Below are positions 10,617 through 21,445 of a stretch of DNA of 64,000 bases, in pieces. Source of the stretch: Gnetum montanum (Eukaryota; Streptophyta; Gnetopsida; Gnetales; Gnetaceae). The notes below the pieces were generated by a model. The model had not been told where the DNA came from. It ran no database searches and was given only the letters and a program-made list of their open reading frames with translations. Both the position numbers and the translations under genes were made by a program. The stretch is taken from NCBI GenBank assembly GCA_015680685.1, contig MNCI01021017.1, positions 159,477-223,476 on the forward strand, written 5' to 3'. Numbering within the stretch: the first letter of the stretch is position 1; every line of letters begins with the position of its first letter.

Positions 10617-11400
10617 TGATGAGTGGCTAGGTACCCCTACACTCAACCATACGAATACGAGTGTTTAGGGTACCCCGGTAGATGGACTAGTTGTGGCATC
10701 TAGACAGTTAGCCTTAGGTCGCAGTTTGTTGTCTTCCCACCTGGACTAGTATTAGATTTGTCACATATGGTTTAGTCCAGAGTGAGGTGTATGATGTGTT
10801 TTCTGATCTAATGCTACTCCTAAAGGTAATGAAAGATAATATTAACTAAGCTAAGAGAGAAGGGTGAGAGAAAACCTAAGCTAGCCTAAGTGCAATGAGC
10901 ATCCGTTCCTCGATTATCCGTACAAATCTTGGACTTTGTGCATGACTACCACTGGGATTACCAAGTGTAGATCCTAGGTATGCTACTGGGTTACCAAGTA
11001 GTCACACTTAAATGCTCGTAATCAAGTCGTACTCATTCTTCATTTAATAGGATTTTAAGGGTAAGAGAGATTAATTAGGAAAGCGGTAAATAAAAATTAA
11101 TTAAATGAGTAAGCTAAGTGAATGCTACAATGATGAAGTAATCTCGATCTTTATTTCTGGTCATGTGTGTGTCCAAGTACATCACACTTGAATAAAGGAT
11201 GCCGTTCAATTACAATCACCACACTGCAGGCATACACTGGGAGGAAAAGGGTTGAGAGAAAGAAATTAAAATACTTAAACCTACCCACTTTTTGACTCAT
11301 CTGTCTACCTCTTATTTATAGATGAGGAGACAAGCTGCGATATCATGTATGCAATATCGCAGTTGGGCTGCTATATTGCAGATACGATATTGCGGTCACC
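10617..11400 (-). mobile_element. Right (5') LTR of element I, partial U3
   Basis: Minus-strand order: U3 with GATATC palindromes (11337-11395, arms TGCGATAT / ATATCGCA), TATA box CTATAAATAA (complement of 11312-11321), R-U5 to the TG at 10617, then the PBS. The alignment with 5817-6520 is close over ~700 bp, including an offset of exactly 4800 bp at the start. U3 cannot be followed beyond about 11400, where the other-type repeats at 11.65-12.39 kb follow. Confidence 0.8.
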
Positions 11401-11649
11401 CAAAATGTGATTCATTAGTAGCTTTAATAGAGATTTTTGCAATAGAGAAAAAATATCTTTAGTGCCTCATTCCTTCTTACACAGTGTAAAACTTCTTTTT
11501 GTCTTGATTTCAAACTACTCCTAGCATTGAGCCTATCATGGCATTGAAACAACATGGAGGGAGGAGTCAGAATCATAGGATTTAGTAGGTGGATGAATGA
11601 GTGAAGGATTTTTTAGGGCTTCCTAGGCTCTTTTCAATCCAAGCCTCAT

Positions 11650-12390
11650 TTTTTGCTTCTCTGAGGTAGGTAATTCCAGCCATTTTTGCTTTGTTTCCTA
11701 GCCATTCTTATTAATTTTCTTAACACATGTGGGGTCTTTTTTCTCAGATCTATGCTAACAGAGGGGGTAAATCAAAATTTTGATAAAATTCCTCTTATTT
11801 TGGTTGTTTCCAAATGGATCCATGGTCTTTTCATTATTTTTTCCTTAATAGATTTGATTTTTTAAAATTAAGCTTCTTGTTTTTATGCTTTTTCCCAAAA
11901 TTTGGGGGTAGGGATATTTTTGTTAGATCTAGGCCAAAAGATTCATCAAAATTAAATTTGAACAAGATCCTATCCCATTATTTTGGTGTGTTTTCTAATG
12001 GGTATTAATTGTTTTAGCTTTTATGGCTATGTTTTTATGGCTATGTTAAGTTGGGTTTTAGCTTTTTAGCTTTTCACATGGAAAAAGCAACCAATGTTAT
12101 ATATTGTTTTAAGAAAATGACTACATATTTTTCAAATCCAATGTTATGGGTTTATAGCTCTAAGTTTAAGCTTTCCAATGGTTATTGTTTCATTAGATTT
12201 GGATTAATAATGATGAAGTTATGGCTATTTTCTTAAGGTCATGTAGTTAGGTCTTTTATGCTATTTTTAGAAATTCATGTAAATTCACAAATTTTTTCTA
12301 AGAGAACAATAGGGGATTTGACTAAGTTTTGGCTAAGGCTAATTAGGTATTGGCTTTGGCTTTCCAATGGATGTGGAATCACTATGATTG
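11650..12390. repeat. Degenerate ~185-bp repeat, four units
   Basis: A recurring block of the type gctttccaatgg plus an AT-rich tail is centred near 11803, 11985, 12168 and 12360 (spacing 182, 183, 192). Divergence is high. No convincing inverted repeat is left and no coding sequence is supported. Confidence 0.45.
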
Positions 12391-12394
12391 GTGT

Positions 12395-14362
12395 AGTGAC
12401 CGAAAACATCGGTGGCTGGAACACCGAGAGGTTGCCGCGTAAATAGTTTAACCCTGGATCTGTGTGAGGGCTGTGCTGGAGAAAATGGAAGCGGGGCACC
12501 CTGAACGGTCTGGTCATTCAGACAAGGACTTAATCGGTGTATCTTAAGCTTATGTAAATTTTTGTTTCAAAAGCAAGATACATGCGTTGAATCGATGATC
12601 GATAAATGTGAGATAGCGAAAATAGTGCGAAACAATAATTATAATGAGGAAATAGCAAAACGAACTCGGGTGAGAAAATGCACTGCCCCAAGGTCATGGA
12701 TTTGATTCTTTACCTCATTTGAAAGGTGTACAATAGGTTATGCAATGCCAGAGAGACACTACTTACACCAAACGGTGTAGTCACAGTGCTTTTGCTTACT
12801 GATATATTTGCTAAGACGTCAGAATGCTTGACTCACAAAGGGATGTTTAGAGCCAACTAGAGAACTCAAAGATAACTAGAATGCTCAAGAAAATGCCAAC
12901 TATGACTTCTGAAAGCTAACTTAAAAGAAAACTGCAACAAAAGCCAACTCTATTTTCCAAGAAGCCAATCAAGAAGCCAACCAGCCCATGCGAGAAGGCA
13001 ACTAGCCAACTGCTCTTGTCAATGCAAAAAGCCAACCAAATTTTTTTTCCTAACAACCCAAATTTTTTTTGCCAACCTCCCGAGCACTATTTTCCAAGGT
13101 ATTTATAGGGCCAGGAGTAGGAGAGAAATATGGTCTGGATGCCACATGTCCTGGACCCCACAAGATGCTATCATGTCCATACCATGTGGGTGTGCAATGC
13201 TAGATGTGAACTTTGTTACGCTGTGACCATACCAGTGGAACCACATGTGCTAAGATCCAGTGTGTTAACAATTTGAGCATAAATGGAGCTTATGCTCTGG
13301 GACTACATCTTCCCTACCTTTACAAGTAGGGTCAAGCATAGGAACAATGTTTTGGGAACTAACCAAGGGGTGTGCAAGATGGAGTAAAATTGCTGATTTC
13401 GTCAAGGAGATGCTAGAGTGAGGAAGATTACTGTCAACATGTTCTAGAGTCACCCGAAGATGTCTTGATGCTTCCATGCTAGTGTTGCATTACTCACGCT
13501 ATTGAACACATTGATGTAGTGTAAGTAGCTGCTTGCTACGCTGTGCTACGCTACGTAGCATAGCATAGCGTAGCCACTAGTCTTGACTGAAATTTGCGTT
13601 GGAGCTAAAAAGCATTTGTCTGAGGCTTAGTCATGTTAGAAACTGTAACTTTTTTTCTTTATGTCAGGAAGTCTTTGCACTCACTGAACTCATGTTTGAA
13701 ACACTTTTGCTGATTTTGCATTGTTGCTATGCTGTGCTATGCTATGCTACGCTATGTAGCATAGTACAACGTAGTAGCCAACGTATCCTACTTCTTTGTT
13801 CAATCCACCATTTTCTGGGAAGGAATTTTGCTCGAGGCCCAAGGGCTAAGTAGGGCAACCAATTTTGGAGGCTGAGGTGTTGCCGAGTGCAACTTTCTGG
13901 TTAGAATTACTTGGCAAGGTAGGCATTTCTACTTTGCCTTTACTACGCTGTGCTACGCTACATAGCGTAGCATCTTGCATTAATGACTTATTTTGCAATC
14001 ATTCTGTCAGTTAGCACTTGGTCACTTGAGCAGCTATCTTTCAAAGCTTGCTACACTACATAGCGTAGCAGACTTCTTCACTAGAAAACTTGCCAAACTA
14101 TTTTGCTCATCCCAAACACTTTCAGCAACTCCCAGCATAGTTTCTAGGTAGACTATCAGTTGGGTTAATTGTCTAGTTGGGCAGGCTAGAGTGTTCATCA
14201 GCCTGTTAGCTATGAAGATAGAAAACTTGCCAGACTAGATAGTCCATCCTCAGTGCCTACATTTTCCTACTAAACTATCATGATGCTGCACTTGTGGAAG
14301 TCCTTGCCTAAGTTCTAAGACTCTATTGAAGCATGGGAGTCTTGAAATTTTATGGTGTTTCA
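12395..14362 (-). mobile_element. 3' LTR of element V
   Basis: The right end is at 14362, where the minus strand reads TGAAACACC right after a PPT, exactly as in IV and VI. Reading leftwards: palindromic U3 (14080-13528), a TATA box CTATAAATA (complement of 13100-13108), then the transcribed part. The left end is not fixed; sequence near 12395-12540 (CGGTGTTCCAGCCACCGATG on the minus strand) is more GC-rich and may be U5. No second V LTR is in the window. Confidence 0.65.
13528..14080. repeat. U3 palindrome array, word GCTACGCTA / TAGCGTAGC
   Basis: Palindromic clusters near 13540, 13740, 13952 and 14050. The clearest is GCTACGCTA-CA-TAGCGTAGC at 13952-13971, with nine perfect base pairs. 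Clusters are separated by about 100-210 bp of unrelated-looking sequence. Located between LTR start and TATA box. Confidence 0.85.
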
Positions 14363-14431
14363 CTGGCCCCTCTTTGTCGACATCTGGAGGATCTAATCAA
14401 TAGAAGTTGACAAAGAATATGAAACACCATG
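14363..14431 (-). promoter_or_regulatory. PPT of element V inside a hairpin
   Basis: On the minus strand, ATGGTGTTTCA and TTCTTTGTCAAC (5' arm) are complementary to GTCGACAAAGA and TGAAACACCAT (3' arm). The purines GGGGCCAG lie in an internal loop and ATCCTCCA in the terminal loop. The 3' arm crosses the LTR boundary at 14362. The same layout occurs at 27356-27436 and about 55086-55165. Confidence 0.75.
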
Positions 14432-14798
14432 AAGGATAAGTCACCAACATCACTCTCTGGTGGTTTCTTAGATTTCACTTTGCTATGCTGAGCTTGGATG
14501 ATGGTGGGGGTTGGAGGATAGCAACCTTGTGGCTAGGCCACAATAGTGCTGGAACTCCAGTAGCAGGTGCTAACAATGGAAGCTAATACCAGGGCGACGG
14601 GCCACGGTAGTGGTAGCTTTGAAAGGTTAGCAAGATACCAAGGGTGGTGGTGTCGCATATGTTTTAGAGGATGTTCTTTTGTCATCGTGAACTACATTCT
14701 AGAACTGCAACACCCCACCCTATGTCAGTGCTGTGCACGCTTGCTTGTTCGAGTGGTGGCAGATGTGAGTTGGGCACATTGTGCTGCGAACCCAGTTT

Positions 14799-15041
14799 AA
14801 GGTCCTAGTAGACCATCTGATGTATTGGTTTAAGGTCCCAACAAATTTTTGTGCTAGTTTATCATTGTAGCAGATGGTAGATGGGCTAGTTTAAGGTCGT
14901 AGCAGACCATCTATGCCAGTTTAACATCATAGCAGATGTTTTGTGCCAGTTTATAGTCATGGTAGACTATCTGTGTCAGTTTATAGTCATGGTGAACTGC
15001 GGATTCTAGTTTATAGTTGTAGTGGACTATGGATGCTTACC
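14799..15041. repeat. 30-bp hairpin tandem array of element V
   Basis: Eight units, the last five exactly in 30- or 29-bp register (14893, 14923, 14953, 14983, 15013). Each unit is arm, six-base loop of the type GTAGCA, arm, and a tail ending AGTTT. Arms differ between units but still pair: GGTC/GACC, ACATC/GATGT, ATAGTC/GACTAT. Lies between the integrase stop and the PPT. Confidence 0.9.
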
Positions 15042-15052
15042 TTGCTTTTGCA

Positions 15053-16260
15053 TTATATGTAGTATGGCTTCAAGTATAAATGATTCACATGATTTGCAAA
15101 CTCTTTGCCATCCATGTCTACCAGCTTGAAGGCTCCATTCTCATAGGCTTTTGTGACTATGAATGGACCTTCCCAGTTTGCCAAAAACTTGTCTACATGT
15201 TCATAGATAACTTTGAGGACTAGGTCACCCTTTTTTATCGGCTGTTGATGTAGGTTTGGATGATGCTTTTTCCATTGCTTGTCTTGATACCATTCAATAC
15301 GACCTACTGTCTGTGCATGCTCTTCCTCTAAGGAGTCAAGGTCGATGATTCTTGACTTGTTATTCTGGGCCTCATTCACAATACTTGAAAGGATCATCCG
15401 CAGTGATGGTACCTGCAATTCAAGAGGTAACACTACTTCAGATATGTAAATTAGGCTATAGGGATTCTTACCTATAGCTGTCCTGCATGTCGTACGGTAG
15501 GCCCATAGCACATAGAGGATTTGCTCATGCCATCGCCTCTTGCTATTGCTAAGAATTCTTTTAAGTAAGTTGATGATGGATTTATTTGTTGCTTCTACCT
15601 GACGATTTGCCTATGGGTAGTATGGCAACAAGAAATATTGCTTAATGCCAAGGTTGTTACAAAAGGTTCTGGTTTCCACACTACTAAACTGTGGCCCATT
15701 GTCTGTCACAATAGTCATGGGAAGACCAAACCTTGTTATAATGTTGTCTTGGATGAAGTGGAAAACCTGTTGAGATGTAGTTTTCCTAAGGGGGATAGCC
15801 TCTGCCCACTTTGTAATGTACTTGGTGGTAGTAATGATGAAGCTATGTCTTGTGGAAGACTTAGGCGTTATGGGTCCTATGATATCTAGTCCCCATCATT
15901 GGAATGGCCATGTGATCTGTGTAAGATGCAACTCAGTAGGTGACACGTGTATAAGGTTTGTGTGATTTTGGCACATGTCACACGTTTTGACTTTAGCAAA
16001 GTAATCTCATTCCATGCAAGGCCAGTAATATGCTAGGCGTCTGATCTTAGCTGCCATGGCCTTGGGAGCTACGTGTCCTCCACATAGTCCTTCATGGACC
16101 TCGCTAACAATTTTTTGTGCCTCCTCCCCACCGACGCAAGCTAGTAGTATTCCATCAAAGGAGTGCTTACATAGGGTATTATCTCCTAAGAGGACATACT
16201 TCCATGCTCACTTTCGGATTGCATCCCTTTGGGTGGATGTCAAGCCGTGTGGGGGTTCAC
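15053..16260 (-). pseudogene. Integrase of element V, nearly intact
   Basis: Sense is right to left. The N-terminal HHCC zinc finger (VHEGLCGGH, then CDMCQNH near 15972-15990) is followed by the catalytic core with all three acidic residues: WWGLDIIGPI (~15880), TDNGPQF (~15695) and VEATNKS (~15590). A conserved ALWAYR-type motif and the C-terminal domain follow (15053-15511: KKGDLVLKV, WEGPFIV, NHLYLKPYY). One clear stop, TAG at 15611-15613, replaces the Gln of the YYPQ motif, a C-to-T change. Joins cDNA to host DNA in the element's life cycle. The best preserved enzyme in the window, though its element is dead. Confidence 0.9.
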
Positions 16261-16264
16261 CATG

Positions 16265-16884
16265 CTACAGGTAGGCTTTCATGTTAGCGTACCACTCTTG
16301 CGTGTTGGTAGTGTTTACGGAGGCCATGTGTACTACTTGGGTGATAGGGTCTATGCATTTTATTATTGAAGCAAGTAAGGTTGCAAATAGGTGTGGAGGC
16401 ACGTTTAACGCTAGCATAGCCAAGGCATCGGCTATGGTGTTTTCACTACGTGGCACATGCTAGATGTCTATCGTGGTGAACTATTTTAACAAATTTTCAG
16501 CCAAATCATAGTAAGGCTATAAGTGTAAAGCTTTACAGGCATAGAATTTAGTGATTTGATTGACAATAAGTTGAGAATCACCTCAGATTTCCAAATGATG
16601 AATTTTTAATTGTTAGGTTCCTACGAGGTCCCTAAGGAGTCCTTTGTACTCAGCTACATTGTTCGTACACAGGAATGTAAAGTGGCAAGAAAAAGGTTAC
16701 ATGTCCCCTAAGGGGAATGTAATGACGATAGTAGCACTACCACCTCGCGTGGTTGAGGCACTGTCGAAATGTAAAATGGCCTCGAAATGCAATGGCACAA
16801 GGTTGTTGCTGCCAACATGTTCATCAAAGAATTCGGGTTCTATGGTCGCTTGATTATCAATGGGTGAGGTTGCAAGCTGCATAA
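16265..16884 (-). pseudogene. Second (archaeal-type) RNase H of element V, downstream of RT
   Basis: Begins with ILHFDSASTTRGG (~16750-16775, first Asp kept; Gly replaced by Ser in the usual DGAS) and ends with VPRSENTIADALAMLA (~16400-16450), the PREEN-ADALA motif of Tat-lineage additional RNase H domains. The middle has stops (16460-16700). It sits between the first RNase H and integrase, the usual Tat position. Confidence 0.75.
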
Positions 16885-17760
16885 CTATCGCTTGTCCTTT
16901 TGTTGACAATTGGGCCACATAGTGTAAATCAATTCCACTATTATTGCTTTCCATTGGGCTATCCTGCTACTTTCATATAAGTTGTTCGTGATAGCCAGAA
17001 GGAAGTTGCTTTTGCATATAATGTTCACTTGGCTACAGAGTAGGAAGTGTCTCCACTTTTTTAGTGCAAACACTAGGAAGAGATAGTTCCTTTCCACTTC
17101 GTTGTATTTGGCTTCGTATGCAATTAATGCATGGCTCAAGTAATAGACTGGGATTTCAGAGCTATCTTCTATTTTTTGGCATAATAGTGCTACGATAGAT
17201 GTATCCGAGGTGGCAAGGTAGATGTAGAAAGGCTTATCCCTCTGTGGTGGGTAAACAGTTGGGAGGTGTAATAGCTCTTTCTTTAAGTGGTCGAAGGCTT
17301 GTTGACACTGGGTTGTCCACTCGAAGTTAACCCCTTTCTTTAGTAAGTGTTGCATGGGGTGTAACTTGTCAGTCAACCTTGCTATAAACCTTCTGATGAA
17401 TTGTATTCTACCTTGCAACCTGCATAATTCTTTAATGTTAGTAGGGGGTGCTAGGTTAACGATGGCCTTAACTTTGTCAGGGTCCACTCGTATTCCAGCC
17501 TCCGATACTACAAACCCTAGCATGAATCCGATTTTTACGTCGAAAAAACACTTCTTTGGATTAAGATGCAAGTCATGCTAGTGAAAATGCTTTAGGACTA
17601 CATCTAGATTAGTGGGATGATCAATAGTTATCTCAATCTTTGGATTCATAGGTCTGAGCTTTTGCCTGATTAGTTTTGTTTCTGGCCTAAGGGGAATGGT
17701 GTGTGTCATAACTAATGGATTGAAAGTTCTAAGGTCTTCATAAGTCCAAGCCAGAACATC
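16885..17760 (-). pseudogene. Broken reverse transcriptase plus first RNase H of element V
   Basis: The RT N-terminus (FAWTYEDLRTFNPLV, RQKLRPMNPKI, 17760-17635) runs in frame straight into the post-palm segment (TIDHPTNLD, then HLNPKKCFFDVKIGFMLGFV). The roughly 130 residues holding both catalytic motifs (MDGFSGYNQ and YVDD) are absent; the junction lies near 17625-17640. The rest (16885-17571) is open: thumb with DPDKVKAIVNLAPPTN, then RNase H with FYIYLATSDTSIVALL, PVYYLSHALIAYEAKY and KKWRHFLL. This RT cannot have worked. Confidence 0.85.
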
Positions 17761-19060
17761 ATTAAATTTATGTAGTAAGTTAATTATGTTTTTTATTTCA
17801 TTAGGATGTAAAAAAAATCCTATTTTGACAAGGTGTTATTTTTCTTTCTTTTGAATTTGAATTGTTTTGATTTCAGCTAATGTTTTCCAATTAGTATTTA
17901 TGGATAAGTCTATGATTTTGGTGTGTAGGTCATTAAATAAGGATCCCTTAACTACTATCTTAGGAGATATTTTGTTTAAAAACACAACATCCTTGGATAT
18001 ATCTCCTTTATCACTAAATTCTCCTTCAAAAAATAGAAATTTACAAACATGGTCATCATCGTTGAACACTTAAAAAGAAAAGACATTATCAAGGATAGAA
18101 TAGGACATCATCTTTTCAATAATAATTTCTAAATCCCACAACATTATGCTTAAAAGGGACATCCAAAGTGGTGGCCACTTGGGCTAGTGCATTAGGAATG
18201 TAATTTTCTTCCCTAGGTACATGTTCAATGATTATGCATTCAAATTCTTTGAAAATCTCAAGAATGTAAGCTTTATATGCTTTCATGGTGACATATTTAT
18301 TGTCAAAGATACCATTGGATTGGTTTACTATTAGTTGGAAGTCACTATAAATTTTAAGTTTAGATAAGTCATAGTATTGAGCTAGCTTGATCCCATGTAT
18401 AAGTGCTTCATATTCGACCATGTTGTTAGTCATAGGTTAGGTGAAATTGATGGCTTTAAGGATAGGAGCTTCACCAGGAGGTATAAGCATTATTCCTACT
18501 CTAGATCCTTTCTTGGAAGAAGCACCATCCACTCTTAGTATCCAAGTTTTTAAGTTAACAAAATCTGAAAAATTAGCCCTTTGATCAAGGTAATAATAAT
18601 TGTCATCAAACCTTGTTCTATCTTCTAATATTTCATTAGTTAGAATCTCACTTATGTCCTTATCATTTCCTAATGGTGGTGGTTCATTGAAAAGAAAGGT
18701 TCTTCCATCATGCTTGTGATATGAAAAAGTATCTTCATACACCTTCTCACACTTCCTAAAAGCTTGATAATATTGAATAGAATATGTGTATGCAAAAGGA
18801 TTTATGCCTAAATCCTCATCTATATCATCATTTAACAAATGTTCATGAAGTCCTAGCTCAACCACTCCAACAAAATGATTGGTATTTTGATTTTTTGGGG
18901 ATCTATTTGGTTGATCGAAAGTTGTTACCACTTCCTTATAAAAGGTTTCCCTAGGTATAATCATATACTCATATTTTCCTTTGATAGGGATCAATAATTT
19001 TGAGAAATTTGACTTAAAGAAGCCCCCAAACTTGGCTCCAAAAGTCCTAGATAAGAGCAC
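17761..19060 (-). pseudogene. Protease end, upstream RNase H and RT linker of element V
   Basis: An open stretch (18437-19060) starts with LLSRTFGAKFGGFF, resembling the C-terminal end of plant Ty3/gypsy proteases (LLSR or LLGR, then GG). It runs into an RNase H fold: WILRVDGASSKKGSRVGIML (~18550), NNMVEYEALIHGIKLA (~18430) and HVPREENYIPNALAQVA (~18200). A stop separates 18437 and 18433. The linker at 17836-18069 (DDDHVCKFLFF) leads to the RT start. In one plant lineage the extra RNase H precedes RT, as here. Cut at 19075 by the LTR of element IV. Confidence 0.7.
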
Positions 19061-19159
19061 ACCATAAGTGGGTGATGAAACACCATTAATTTTAGCCTAA
19101 CACTATGAAACAATAACAACTCAGAGCCTTTTGAGCTTTCGGGAGGCAAAAATTTGACT

Positions 19160-19900
19160 AAGGCATGGAACTCACGCCAGGCTTGTCAAGCTAGGCTTGC
19201 TCATGCTGGGCTTGTCAAGTCAGGCTTGCCCTCAGTGTGAGAAACTCCAATGACTTCAAGATCAAGTCAGAGATGGTCCAATCTGAGGGTGAAAGTCATC
19301 TTCATAGGGCCACTATTGTCCACTTCAAGTTTTAGCATTCAGGAATTCAGATTTTGGGCCAGATTACACAAATTTTCCAAGGTCACACTGAGGTCACGTT
19401 GGCAATGTGAGTACAATGTGAGTGCTGATCATGCCCAGCATGAACAAACCCCTAGAGCCTTAAAACTGAGTCAAAATGGTCTGACTTCAAAGGTGCAAGT
19501 CATCCTCAATGTCCATTGATGATTACATTAAGTCCTAGGCTCCAAAATTTCAGACTTTAGGTCCAAAATCAAAAAGATTTTGTTACTCATGCTTAGGTCA
19601 TGCTAGGGTCACGCTTAGCTCATGCTAGCAGCGTGAGTCCAGTGTGAGCTACCAAAAGTGGCTCAAATCAAGGCATACCCAAGCTCAGTTTTCAACATGC
19701 AGATCACTCTCAGGGTCAACCATAGTTAGGAAATCATTGCACTTAAAGAATAGGCTTCAAAGAGGAAAAATTGGTGTGAAATGTATCATTTTCATCTAAC
19801 TCACATCCAGGTCACACTGAGGTCACGTTGGCAGCATGAGTACAACATGAGTACTGATCACACCCAATCAAAAGCACACCAGACACACACTGAGGACATG
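19160..19900. repeat. U3 array of left LTR IV, word CTCATGCT / AGCGTGAG
   Basis: Four blocks near 19165, 19385, 19600 and 19810 (about 205-220 bp apart). Each contains GTCACGCT- or CTCATGCT-type arms against AGCGTGAG-type arms; the clearest is CTCATGCT-AGC-AGCGTGAG in the third block. The first block also has AGGCTTGTCAAGC motifs that reappear in the leader at 21205-21442. Confidence 0.8.
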
Positions 19901-20317
19901 TTAAGACAAAATAAACTCACACTAGAAAATTTTGTGAAACAAAAATTCCTCAAACAGTCACAAAACCACTCACATCAGCATCCTGCAGCAGTCAATTCAT
20001 GGATCGAGAAGTTCCAAGCGAGCCGAAGTCAATTTCTCTTGTTTTACAATATCATTTTTATTGTAAATTTTCACCATTTGTGAGCCTTTCAAGCTCTTAC
20101 GCTCCAAATTATATCTACTTTTATGGGCATAAGGTAGCTTACGTAAGCCAATACACATTGTAAGATACAATGCATCCGGTCAAGAATGTAGCTTACCTGT
20201 GCACGTCCAATTCACACACAGTTGTCCATCAAACACCTGTCACATGATCCATTTTCCTCTCATTTCTTAGCCGTTGATTCCATTCATTAAATTGTACACC
20301 CGAGCCTAGCCAAACCT

Positions 20318-20325
20318 TATAAATA
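20318..20325 (+). promoter_or_regulatory. TATA box, left LTR of element IV
   Basis: TATAAATA followed by CCCC, conserved at 28668-28675 in the right LTR. Confidence 0.75.
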
Positions 20326-20847
20326 CCCCATCCATTCACATAAATGAGGTTGGAAATTTTGGGAGGTTGACGGCTTTGGGATCATTGACTAGCAACTTTG
20401 GATGCTTAGGCGTAGGTGACCCCTAGCATTCAAGCACTTGTAACCACATCACTCTGGGGCTTAGTGCTTGACTTGCCATCCACACATACAACTACGCTTT
20501 GGCCGGTGCACATCCTTGTTAAGCAATATAATACAATTCATTATTATCTTCCATTACATTATTTGTTCTGTTTTGATCTACTTTACGCTTCTATATACGC
20601 TATCGCGGTTATTCTTTGTTTATATTTCATACATCACTAGTTACGATAACCCCAGCGCAAGCCATAGCTTATGCTCGGGGAAGTCCTTGGTTGATTTGCG
20701 TGCAGACCATCCAAGGTACTCTGCCTTCATTTTCTTTCCATCTTGCACTCACACGAAGGCAGGGTCGGTTGTGTCTCTCTGGCAATCTTTCAGCATTAGT
20801 TTTTCCCTTCTAGCCTCACATTGACGATTTTGGTCAGCACAGTAAAT

Positions 20848-20864
20848 TGGCGCTAGAAGGAGGG
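20848..20864 (+). promoter_or_regulatory. Primer-binding site of element IV
   Basis: TGGCGCTAGAAGGAGGG, six bases after the LTR end. The TGGCGC start is typical of Tat/Athila primer sites; the tRNA is not identified. The second copy at 29198 reads TAGCACTAGAAGG. Confidence 0.65.
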
Positions 20865-21204
20865 CCAACTTGTTTATTTTCCCATTAAAATGTTGATCAC
20901 ACTACCTTTTAAATGCTAAGTAGACCAGGTGCCGAACTCAAGATAAGCTTGCTCAAGCCCACCCTAGTCTGCTCACGCTAAGCCTAGTCTACTCACACTA
21001 AACTAATCGGGCGTACAACCCTACAAAAATCTTACGTTACGCCCAACACTTCAAACTCTGCTACTGCATCATCAGAACCCAAACAACGTACACACGCTGC
21101 TTAAACAAGCCACTCCATAGATAGCCTTCCAAGTAATGTTCCCACCATCACCATCGACCAATCATAGTGAGCTCCTCTCAGTACTTGCAACCTGCATCTT
21201 GCCT

Positions 21205-21442
21205 AGTACATGCCTAGCTTGTCAATCTCAGTTTCCTCATGCCCAGCTTGTCAAGGTAGCTCACTCACGCCCAGCTTGTCAAGCTTAGTTTACACACACC
21301 TAGCTTGTCAAGGTCAGTTTACACATGCCCAGGTTTTCAAGCTAGCTCACTCATGCCTAGCTTGTCAAGTTACCTCACTCACCCCCAGCTTGTCAAGCTC
21401 AATTACACACACCCAGCTTGTCAAGCCCAGTTTACTCATGCC
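21205..21442. repeat. Leader tandem repeat, 28-31 bp, word AGCTTGTCAAGCT
   Basis: Eight units of the form GCCCAGCTTGTCAAG followed by 12-16 bases ending CTCACTCAC or ACACAC, starting near 21209, 21240, 21269, 21300, 21327, 21355, 21383 and 21413. AGCTTG and CAAGCT form a near-palindrome. Lies in the 5' leader just before gag. A short open frame crosses it, but the repeat explains it. Confidence 0.9.
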
Positions 21443-21445
21443 ACT

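Larger units (their letters stand above)
19076..20841 (+). mobile_element. Left LTR of element IV
   Basis: Starts TGAAACACC and ends CAGCACA, directly before the PBS region. 1766 bp, the same length as the right copy. Contains the palindrome array, TATA box TATAAATA (20318-20325) and about 500 bp of R-U5. Open frames at 20416-20824 are inside R-U5 and have no recognisable product. Confidence 0.85.

Noticed and set aside
14799-15041. CRISPR-like array (30-bp period)
   Set aside because: The units themselves vary, there are no unique spacers between constant repeats, no cas genes, and the setting is a plant retroelement.
15053-19060. Endogenous pararetrovirus
   Set aside because: Integrase and LTR/PPT structure are present and no movement or coat protein is seen; Ty3/gypsy fits fully.
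20416-20824. Overlapping open frames of 65-118 codons
   Set aside because: They lie inside the R-U5 of the left LTR, overlap each other in different frames and are not kept in the right LTR.
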